Origin: Candidatus Woesearchaeota archaeon
GTDB lineage: Archaea; Nanobdellota; Nanobdellia; Woesearchaeales; GW2011-AR9
NCBI GenBank assembly: GCA_018303045.1
Contig: JAGVYX010000059.1
Coordinates: forward strand, 1-8,747
Direction of reading: 5' to 3'
DNA: 8,747 nt
The translations under genes and the position numbers were made by a program. Positions 1-4,836 of this stretch are shown piece after piece. The notes beneath the pieces are model-generated. The model saw nothing but the letters and a program-made list of their open reading frames with translations, searched no databases and had not been told where the DNA came from. Position 1 is the first letter of the stretch. The number at the start of each line of letters is the position of its first letter.

Positions 1-73
1 TTATATTCTCTGCTGGAATGATACTTTAAAGAAAATCTTGAACGGTTAATTTTCTAATGCCGAGGACAAGGCG

Positions 74-126
74 ATTATAAAAAGGAGGAGAATAATAAAT
101 GAGAAACTAGAAATTAACTAATAAAA
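74..126 (-). terminator. Probable U-rich terminator after S10
   Basis: Read on the minus strand, the bases after the S10 stop codon are strongly T-rich: four Ts directly after the stop, pyrimidine-rich stretches, then CTCCTCCTTTTT with five Ts at 79-83. Archaeal RNA polymerase can terminate on U-rich tracts without a stable hairpin, and none is obvious here. The role is inferred from composition and position. Confidence 0.4.
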
Positions 127-441
127 CTAAGCTTCAATCATTTCAATTTCTATATTCAGCCCTTCTGGAATGGGCACGCGCATCACCAAACGCAAGGTTC
201 TTTCGTTAGCCGCTAAATCAATCAGCCGCTTATGCACTCTCATTTCATACCGTTCCCAGGAAGCCTTGCCTTCTCCGGACGGAGATTTGCGCGTGGTAAC
301 TTTTAATTTTTTGGTCGGCAGGGGAATAGGGCCGCGCAGATTCACACCAGTTTTTTCAGCAATGTCTTTAATATCGCTGCAGATTTGATTGATTTTATCA
401 ATTTCGATGCTGGCTAGTTTTATTCGCGCGTGTTGTGCCAT
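127..441 (-). CDS. rps10: 30S ribosomal protein S10 (archaeal uS10)
   Basis: This is small-subunit ribosomal protein uS10, a component of the 30S head. The 104-residue product matches the usual archaeal length of about 100. It shows family landmarks in order: ARIKLAS near the N-terminus, AEKTGV (28-33), GPIPLPTK (37-44), TRKSPSGEG (50-58), VHKRLIDL (69-76) and a C-terminal IEIEMIE. The start chosen is the ATG at 439-441. An in-frame TTG at 460-462 would add seven residues (MWIKTIK) that the family does not normally have. No Shine-Dalgarno sequence precedes the ATG. The gene has its own TATA box about 68 nt upstream, implying a leader of about 43 nt. It lies downstream of EF1A on the same strand, the usual archaeal pairing, but separated from it by a histidine phosphatase gene. 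No tRNA-Ser gene is visible in the 126 bases that follow. Confidence 0.97.
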   Translation of the reverse strand: MAQHARIKLASIEIDKINQICSDIKDIAEKTGVNLRGPIPLPTKKLKVTTRKSPSGEGKASWERYEMRVHKRLIDLAANERTLRLVMRVPIPEGLNIEIEMIEA

Positions 442-505
442 TTTAATTGTTTTGATCCACAATGAACACTAACTAATTATGGATTACAACTAGAACAGCA
501 AGTTA

Positions 506-515
506 TTTATAAAAG
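506..515 (-). promoter_or_regulatory. TATA box for S10
   Basis: On the minus strand the sequence reads CTTTTATAAATAA, a good archaeal TATA box centred near 510. Transcription would start near 484, giving S10 a leader of about 43 nt. This suggests that S10 can be expressed independently of the EF1A transcript. Identified by sequence pattern only. Confidence 0.55.
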
Positions 516-566
516 TATCGGAAGATTTTAAATGGATAATCGTCGAATGTTTAAGTGAAAATTTAA

Positions 567-959
567 TTAAATTTTAAATCGGTGAAACCATGCATTACCA
601 AAGTACACATCTCTGTTTGCCAGAGTTTCCGCATACGCTTCCAAATCTGGCCCATGGCTGATAATAATTCCCACTGAATCTATTTCTCTGGCAACCTCTT
701 CAACCAGGAATCTTCCCAATCCCAGTTCCGGTCTTTCAACTAATTGAGTGTTAATTGGCCTAAGCACTTCAGCTAAAATTTCTGCCGATTCTTTGGCTCT
801 TTGAAGAGGACTATGATAAACTGTTACAGAATCAATGCTGCCTAAGTCTGCTTTTAATCTGCCAGCGCTGGCAAGCACTTGCGCCCTGCCAACTTCATCT
901 AAAGCACCACCAACAGGATCATCTCTTCCATGCCTCATCAGGTAAATTGTTTTAGCCAT
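567..959 (-). CDS. SixA-like histidine phosphatase family protein
   Basis: A compact histidine-phosphatase (phosphoglycerate-mutase-like) protein of 130 residues, close in size to the SixA branch. The N-terminal LMRHG motif (7-11) supplies the nucleophilic His10 with Arg9. SPLQRAKES (50-58) carries the second phosphate-binding Arg54. Glu78 in RPELG is the probable acid, and IISHGPDLE (99-107) supplies the second His102. All core catalytic residues are therefore present. Members of this branch remove phosphate from phosphohistidine or small phosphorylated molecules; the substrate here cannot be deduced. The protein has no signal peptide or membrane segment, so it should be cytosolic. It begins 34 nt after EF1A and precedes S10. 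There is no Shine-Dalgarno sequence, but a TTTAATAA element about 26 nt upstream of the ATG may give a leaderless transcript. Its position between two translation genes is unusual; a regulatory link is only inference. Confidence 0.85.
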   Translation of the reverse strand: MAKTIYLMRHGRDDPVGGALDEVGRAQVLASAGRLKADLGSIDSVTVYHSPLQRAKESAEILAEVLRPINTQLVERPELGLGRFLVEEVAREIDSVGIIISHGPDLEAYAETLANRDVYFGNAWFHRFKI

Positions 960-973
960 TTTTAAGCTGGATA

Positions 974-996
974 TTGAAAAATTATTAAAAAAATTA
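974..996 (-). terminator. U-rich tract after EF1A, possibly also TATA element
   Basis: Directly after the EF1A stop codon the minus strand reads TTTTTTTAATAATTTTTC, with runs of seven and five Ts. This is a plausible archaeal U-tract terminator. The TTTAATAA portion (982-989) is centred about 26 nt from the phosphatase ATG and could instead, or also, act as that gene's TATA box. The sequence alone does not separate the two roles. Confidence 0.4.
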
Positions 997-2286
997 AAGT
1001 TGTTTTTTAACTAAATCCATGCACATTCCTGCGCCAACAGTTGCTCCGGAATCTCTGATGGCAAATCTGGACATCTGTGGAATTACCGTGTTTTTCTCAA
1101 TAACTATCGGCTGTACCGGCCTTAATTTAACAATAGCCGCATCTCCATTCTTTAAGATGTCTTTGTTTTCAGTGATCTCCTGACCGGTAGCTGGATTGAT
1201 TTTTTTAATAATTTCCACAAATTGGCAGGCTACCTGAGCTGTATGAATGTGGAATACTGGAGTGTATCCGACAGTGATTACGCTCGGATGATTCATTACC
1301 ACAATCTGAGCAGTAAATTCAGTTGCTACGGTTGGAACATTGTCATCACGGCCTAAGACATCTCCACGGGCAATATCTTTCTTGCCGACGCCTTTGACAC
1401 TAAATCCGATATTGTCGCCTGGTTCAGCCTGATTAACCGCTTCATGATGCATTTCAATAGACTTAACTTCGCCGGGAACTCCTTTGCCTTCCCGTCCCGG
1501 GACAATCATCACTTTATCGCCAACTTTCATGATCCCGGTTTCTACTCTGCCTACGGGAACAACCCCAATACCAGTAATGTTATACACATCCTGGATCGGC
1601 AATCTTAATGGCAGATTTACCGGCTTCTGAGGCACTTCAAATTTATTGATAGCTTCTAACAAGGTATCTCCAGTCCACCAAGGCATTTTATCTGGTTTCT
1701 TGATAACGTTTTGGCCTGGGAAAGAAGCAAGGGGAATGAATCTAATTTTGTCTACATTCCAGCCAGCCTGCTTGGCATGTTTCTTGACATCTTCAATAAC
1801 TTCTTTGTATCTCTTTTCAGAGTAATCTACTCCCGAAATATCCATTTTGTTGACAGCTACAATTAATTGCCCTACGCCAAAGATCTTGGATAATCTTAAA
1901 TGTTCAATAGTTTGGGCATTAACGCCGTCGTTGCCCGCAACAATTAACACCGCGCAATCAGCTTGGCTGGCGCCGGTGATCATGTTTTTAATAAAGTCCT
2001 TGTGGCCCGGCGCATCAATAATGGTAAAGTAATATTTATCGGTGTCAAACCTTTTGTGAGCTAAGTCAATAGTTACTCCTCTTTCCTGCTCTTCTTTTAA
2101 TTGATCCATAACAAAAGCGAATTCAAAACCTTTTTTACCCAACTGCTCAGCTTTTTCTTTCAGCTTTCTCATTGCCTGCTCATCAACATTGCCGGTGTCA
2201 TATAATAAGCGCCCGACAGTGGTAGATTTACCGTGGTCTACATGACCAATGAATACTAGGTTAATATGTTCTTTTGCTCTTGCCAT
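994..2286 (-). CDS. tuf: Translation elongation factor 1-alpha (aEF1A)
   Basis: This is the archaeal GTPase that delivers aminoacyl-tRNA to the ribosomal A site. The 430-residue product is full length. Domain I holds G1 GHVDHGKS (14-21), G2 RGVTID (69-74), G3 DAPGH (91-95) and G4 NKMD (146-149). Domains II and III follow, with family segments VGRVETG (245-251), MNHPSVITVGYTPVFHIHTA (331-350) and SRFAIRDSGATVGAG (406-420). The start is supported by a Shine-Dalgarno GGAGG 10 nt upstream and a typical ARAKEHINLVFIG N-terminus. One oddity is the G5 region: family members usually have a Ser-Ala pair followed by GDN, but here it reads PLASFPGQN (185-193), with Ala187-Ser188 in swapped order and Gln for Asp. 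It is the first gene of the minus-strand block and has the strongest promoter in the window, as expected for an abundant protein. Confidence 0.98.
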   Translation of the reverse strand: MARAKEHINLVFIGHVDHGKSTTVGRLLYDTGNVDEQAMRKLKEKAEQLGKKGFEFAFVMDQLKEEQERGVTIDLAHKRFDTDKYYFTIIDAPGHKDFIKNMITGASQADCAVLIVAGNDGVNAQTIEHLRLSKIFGVGQLIVAVNKMDISGVDYSEKRYKEVIEDVKKHAKQAGWNVDKIRFIPLASFPGQNVIKKPDKMPWWTGDTLLEAINKFEVPQKPVNLPLRLPIQDVYNITGIGVVPVGRVETGIMKVGDKVMIVPGREGKGVPGEVKSIEMHHEAVNQAEPGDNIGFSVKGVGKKDIARGDVLGRDDNVPTVATEFTAQIVVMNHPSVITVGYTPVFHIHTAQVACQFVEIIKKINPATGQEITENKDILKNGDAAIVKLRPVQPIVIEKNTVIPQMSRFAIRDSGATVGAGMCMDLVKKQL

Positions 2287-2291
2287 TCTAA

Positions 2292-2302
2292 TTTATCCTC
2301 CT
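2292..2302 (-). promoter_or_regulatory. Shine-Dalgarno site of EF1A
   Basis: The minus strand reads TAGGAGGATAAATTAGA before ATG, placing GGAGG about 10 nt from the start codon. Together with the hppA site this shows that leadered, Shine-Dalgarno-led initiation is used for some genes here, whereas others look leaderless. Confidence 0.7.
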
Positions 2303-2345
2303 ATTTTTACGATTAAATATGAATAAACCCTCTGTTTTGTACTTA

Positions 2346-2357
2346 TTTATAAAGCTT
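2346..2357 (-). promoter_or_regulatory. EF1A core promoter (BRE and TATA box)
   Basis: The minus strand reads GCAAGCTTTATAAATAAG: a purine-rich BRE-like flank followed by TTTATAAA, a near-ideal archaeal TATA box. Centred near 2350, it predicts a start near 2324 and a leader of about 38 nt that includes the Shine-Dalgarno site. The TTTATAAA octamer is a perfect palindrome, but the BRE-like flank lies on the EF1A side. Confidence 0.7.
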
Positions 2358-2385
2358 GCGGTGGATTTCAGTTTCTCCCGAAGAG

Positions 2386-2394
2386 TTTAAAAAT
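2386..2394 (+). promoter_or_regulatory. TATA box for the DHH operon (apparently leaderless)
   Basis: TTTAAAAAT is centred about 25 nt before the ATG at 2415, and no Shine-Dalgarno sequence lies between. That geometry puts the transcription start at or just before the start codon, as in archaeal leaderless mRNAs. It is arranged divergently from the EF1A promoter in the same 128-bp gap, about 40 bp away. Confidence 0.55.
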
Positions 2395-2414
2395 CTAAAT
2401 CCAATTCTATAGCC

Positions 2415-3440
2415 ATGTTAACCGCAGTTGAAGTGGAATTTCTCCGAAATGAATTAGCTGAAGCCCAAAACCCCTTATTTTTTCATGACAGCGACGGTGA
2501 TGGCCTGGGAGCTTTTTTAGCGCTTTACCGCATTCATCGAAAAGGCAAGAGTTATGCCCTCGGTTCTACTTCCTGTTTGGGAAAGGAATTCCTGAGAAAA
2601 GTAGAAGAAATCAATCCGGATAAAATTTTTGTTCTGGATATTCCGTTAATGAAGCAGGAATTTGTGGATAAAGCCAATAGGCCGATCTTTTGGCTAGACC
2701 ACCACCCGGTTCAGGAGATCAAAAATGCGCGCTATTTCAATCCCAGAATTAAAGATCCGTTGGCTTACATCCCCACAACCAGGATGGCTTATCAAGTGTC
2801 AGAAAAGCCGGAAGATATTTGGATAGCTATGGCTGGCTGTTTAGCTGACTTTTACCTGCCGGATTTTATTGACGAATTCATTAAGCAGTATCCGCAATGG
2901 CTGGAGAAAGTGGAAGATTTGCCGACAATGCTATTTAAAAGAGAAATTGGAAAGCTGCCTAAATTGCTGTTTTTCCTGCAGAAAGGGCCTACTTCCGAAG
3001 TCAGTAAATCTATTAAAATTTTAACCAGAATAAAATCGCCGGATGAAATTTTTAAGCAGGAAACGCCGCAAGGCAAGTTTATTTATAACAGATTTATCAA
3101 GATCAATGAGAAATTTGAAGAACTGCTGAAAGAAGCGAAAAAGAAAGTTACCCGAAGCCGGTTAATTTTGTTTAATTACAGTGAAAACAAATGGTCTTTT
3201 ACTAACAATCTGGCTAATGAATTATCCGGGCTGTATCCTGATAAAAAAGTAATTATTGCCAGAAAAAAAGACGAACTAATAAAATGCAGCTTACGGGGGA
3301 AAAATGTGCTTTATGCGCTGCAAAACGCGCTTAAAGGGGTTGACGGCAGCGGCGGCGGACATCCGGATGCCTGCGGCGCGGTAATCAAAGAAAAGGACTG
3401 GAGCCAATTTGTCCTCAATTTCAAGAAAGAGATGAAATAA
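2415..3440 (+). CDS. DHH-family phosphoesterase, archaeal RecJ-like
   Basis: A 341-residue DHH/DHHA1 phosphoesterase. The metal-binding motifs are all present and in the standard order: I HDSDGDGLGA (24-33; His24, Asp25, Asp27, Asp29), II VLDIP (73-77; Asp75), III LDHHP (94-98), and IV CLAD (142-145; Asp145). The C-terminal DHHA1 substrate-binding loop is GSGGGHPDACG (311-321). Relatives are Mn2+-dependent nucleases that act on single-stranded DNA or short RNA. In archaea such RecJ homologues include GAN-type proteins linked to the replisome, but the exact activity here cannot be read from sequence. A lysine-rich helical stretch (about 224-247) links the two domains. The start is the first in-frame ATG and fits a leaderless promoter. 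The stop overlaps the next start (TAATG), so it probably leads a three-gene operon. Confidence 0.9.
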   Translation: MLTAVEVEFLRNELAEAQNPLFFHDSDGDGLGAFLALYRIHRKGKSYALGSTSCLGKEFLRKVEEINPDKIFVLDIPLMKQEFVDKANRPIFWLDHHPVQEIKNARYFNPRIKDPLAYIPTTRMAYQVSEKPEDIWIAMAGCLADFYLPDFIDEFIKQYPQWLEKVEDLPTMLFKREIGKLPKLLFFLQKGPTSEVSKSIKILTRIKSPDEIFKQETPQGKFIYNRFIKINEKFEELLKEAKKKVTRSRLILFNYSENKWSFTNNLANELSGLYPDKKVIIARKKDELIKCSLRGKNVLYALQNALKGVDGSGGGHPDACGAVIKEKDWSQFVLNFKKEMK

Positions 3441-3844
3441 TGGTTTATGATTTAATCCTGGCCGGCAGCGGATTTCTTATCGGCATTATACTAGCTATTC
3501 TAACCAAAGAAGAATTTAAGAGCAGTAAAAAATACCTGGCTGCAATTAAAAATCTGCTGTTAGGGATTTTAGGGCTTATAATTATCTGGTCATTTATATT
3601 ATCATTTAGTCAGCAGTGGTTTATTTATTATCTGCTAATCCTAATTTTAGCTTTGCTGTTCACCCTATTGATCCAATTATTAATCAAAAAAACCTGGGCC
3701 ATCATCGTTCCATACGGCGTGGTGATCCTGTCTTATTTTTTACTGCTTGAACCGCCATTTCGTTTAATATTAACTGCGGTTGCTTTTCTTTACGGGCTGC
3801 CCGCCGGAACTATTTTTTATCATGGCCTCCAAAAAAGATCTTGA
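3440..3844 (+). CDS. Small five-helix membrane protein, unknown function
   Basis: I do not recognise a family. The 134-residue product is mostly hydrophobic, with five predicted membrane segments near residues 4-22, 38-56, 60-82, 85-103 and 106-126. Positive charge gathers in the loop after helix 1 (several lysines, 23-37), at Lys83-Lys84 and at the C-terminal QKRS. By the positive-inside rule this predicts N-terminus outside and C-terminus inside. No catalytic motif is visible and there are no cysteines. The start is firm by context: its ATG shares the last A of the upstream DHH stop codon (TAATG), a termination-reinitiation arrangement, and there is no separate Shine-Dalgarno sequence. Its last 23 nt overlap the following HTH gene. 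The tight coupling implies co-expression with both neighbours, but a functional link is only inference. Confidence 0.75.
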   Translation: MVYDLILAGSGFLIGIILAILTKEEFKSSKKYLAAIKNLLLGILGLIIIWSFILSFSQQWFIYYLLILILALLFTLLIQLLIKKTWAIIVPYGVVILSYFLLLEPPFRLILTAVAFLYGLPAGTIFYHGLQKRS

Positions 3845-4463
3845 AGAGACGATTAAGGAAAAAGTCGCGCCCCTGCTGGAAGAGATCATGGAAAAGAATT
3901 TAGGGATGCATATCCCTAAAGTAGAGCAAGATATCACCGACAAATTAGCCAATCCTTTAGCCAACATTTATGTTCCGTTTGAACTGCCATTTCAATTAGC
4001 TAAACAGAAATTCAAAAAAGAGTTTCTTAAAAAAGAACTGGTTTTTCATTTTGGAAATATCTCGCATCTGGCCAAAACTCTGGGATTAGACCGGAGAAGC
4101 ATTCACCGGGCCATAAAAGAATTAGAAATTAATCTTGAGACAGCCAGAGAAAATATTCTCCTGCCCGAACAGTTAGTAGATGAAACGATCAGGGGAACTC
4201 TCGCCATGTACCAGGATATTCTGCGGCCGGAAAAGATGGAACAGATTTACCAAGACGTTCCGGCATTGTCTAAAAATATCGCCAGACTGCTGCCTCATCC
4301 GGATTTTACTTGGAAGGAGATCGAACGGGAGTTTGAGAAACAATTTCTTAGACAAGTTCTTCGGGAAAACAAGTGGAACATTAATTCTACTGCCAGGAAA
4401 ATTAAAATCCGAGCAGAAACATTACACCGGAAAATCAGAAAATTGGATCTGCGAAAAGAGTAA
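3822..4463 (+). CDS. Protein with two Fis-type helix-turn-helix domains
   Basis: A soluble, highly charged 213-residue protein and probable DNA-binding regulator. It carries two Fis-like (HTH_8) units. The first spans about 64-103, with core FGNISHLAKTLGLDRRSIHR (77-96). The second spans about 170-210, with core INSTARKIKIRAETLHRKIR (187-206). Both follow the pattern of the C-terminal DNA-binding domain of bacterial NtrC-type activators: a helix ending in Leu, a short Asn-containing turn, Ala in the first HTH helix, an Arg-rich recognition helix and a closing Leu-x-Ile/Leu. No AAA+ or receiver domain is present, and archaea lack sigma-54, so it cannot work like NtrC. The chosen ATG overlaps the membrane-protein gene by 23 nt. 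An in-frame TTG at 3780 would add 14 hydrophobic residues and is less likely. It is the last gene of the operon. Confidence 0.8.
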   Translation: MASKKDLEETIKEKVAPLLEEIMEKNLGMHIPKVEQDITDKLANPLANIYVPFELPFQLAKQKFKKEFLKKELVFHFGNISHLAKTLGLDRRSIHRAIKELEINLETARENILLPEQLVDETIRGTLAMYQDILRPEKMEQIYQDVPALSKNIARLLPHPDFTWKEIEREFEKQFLRQVLRENKWNINSTARKIKIRAETLHRKIRKLDLRKE

Positions 4464-4620
4464 ATTTTCCAGTAAATTAAGCTGGGCATAGGATGATACT
4501 ATAGTTGAGTGCGAGGGTAGCGTGAGCATCATACATGGTTGAGTGAAACGAAACCAGTGGTAGTTCACAATAATGCAGTCGAAAATAATAAACACGCACT
4601 TTCGCAACAGTAAAATATAT
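4464..4620 (+). other. Non-coding stretch with duplicated 11-mer, nature unknown
   Basis: No convincing gene or tRNA is seen here. The segment at about 4485-4560 is clearly G/C-richer than the flanking A/T-rich DNA. It contains AT(A/G)GTTGAGTG twice (4501-4511 and 4535-4545, 34 bp apart), a small hairpin TGGTT/AACCA (4536-4540 with 4552-4556), and an inverted pair CGAAA/TTTCG (4580-4584 with 4600-4604). CCAG and CTGG just after the upstream stop could form a weak stem. It may be the 3' region of the operon, a small RNA or a remnant of something else. No canonical C/D box set or tRNA T-loop was found. Confidence 0.35.
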
Positions 4621-4697
4621 AAATAATTTTAGAAAACACCTAGTATAATTAATAACTAGTATAAATAATTAGTATAATTAATAAAACACCTAGTATA
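4612..4697 (+). repeat. A/T-rich array of TAGTATA elements
   Basis: Four copies of (C/T)TAGTATA occur at 4640-4647, 4656-4663, 4669-4676 and 4690-4697. They lie inside larger direct repeats: AAAACACCTAGTATA at 4633-4647 and again at 4683-4697 (50 bp apart), and AGTATAATTAATAA at 4642-4655 and 4671-4684. A strong TATA-like sequence AAAATATATAAATA begins at 4612. The copies resemble TATA boxes and lie upstream of hppA, so a promoter or operator role is possible but unproven. Confidence 0.6.
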
Positions 4698-4771
4698 TAT
4701 TGACGCGTTAGTTTTATATTGATGTGTTAGTTTTGAACCAGTATCAACGAAGAAAAACAGTATCAACAATG
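4696..4771 (+). repeat. Two successive pairs of 19-bp-period repeats
   Basis: TATATTGACGCGTTAGTTT (4696-4714) is followed directly by TATATTGATGTGTTAGTTT (4715-4733), differing by two C-to-T changes. The next 38 bases contain a second pair with the same period: CAGTATCAAC at 4739-4748 and at 4758-4767. The block therefore holds four consecutive 19-bp units of two kinds. Its function is unknown. It ends about 65 bp before the hppA start codon and could bind a regulator or be part of the leader. Confidence 0.6.
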
Positions 4772-4780
4772 ATATAGTTG
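4769..4780 (+). promoter_or_regulatory. Candidate proximal TATA element for hppA
   Basis: ATGATATAGTTG is a weak TATA-like site centred near 4774. It would place a start near 4800 and give a leader of about 37 nt, much like EF1A. Stronger TATA-like sequences lie further upstream, near 4612 and within the repeats (4692-4700, 4711-4720), so the real promoter may be one of those, with a longer leader. Confidence 0.3.
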
Positions 4781-4820
4781 TTCCATGATGATGTTGTCAC
4801 TGTACTAGCTTAATATTAGC

Positions 4821-4825
4821 GGAGG
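4821..4825 (+). promoter_or_regulatory. Shine-Dalgarno site of hppA
   Basis: GCGGAGG precedes the hppA ATG, with 11 nt between GGAGG and the start codon. This fixes the start at 4837 and indicates a leadered mRNA for this gene. Confidence 0.7.
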
Positions 4826-4836
4826 ATTGATTACTT

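Noticed and set aside
1..49. C-terminal end of a plus-strand gene entering from the left edge
   Set aside because: One frame stays open for 15 codons (to a TAA at 47-49), which is too short to distinguish from chance.
1..126. tRNA-Ser gene expected after S10 in some archaea
   Set aside because: No T-loop motif or cloverleaf could be found; the short GCC/GGC pairing at 59-73 is too small.
4180..4491. 103-residue plus-strand frame overlapping the HTH gene
   Set aside because: It is an out-of-frame shadow of the double-HTH gene; its translation is rich in odd Cys/Arg/Ser stretches and has no start signal.
4780..4800. C/D-box small RNA suggested by an ATGATGA sequence near 4785
   Set aside because: The box C-like heptamer has no accompanying CTGA box D within a suitable distance.
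4464..4836. Small protein genes in the long gap, including a 61-residue minus-strand frame at 4422-4607
   Set aside because: The frame overlaps the end of the HTH gene in antisense, has no start signals and does not look like a protein family; other frames are short and broken.
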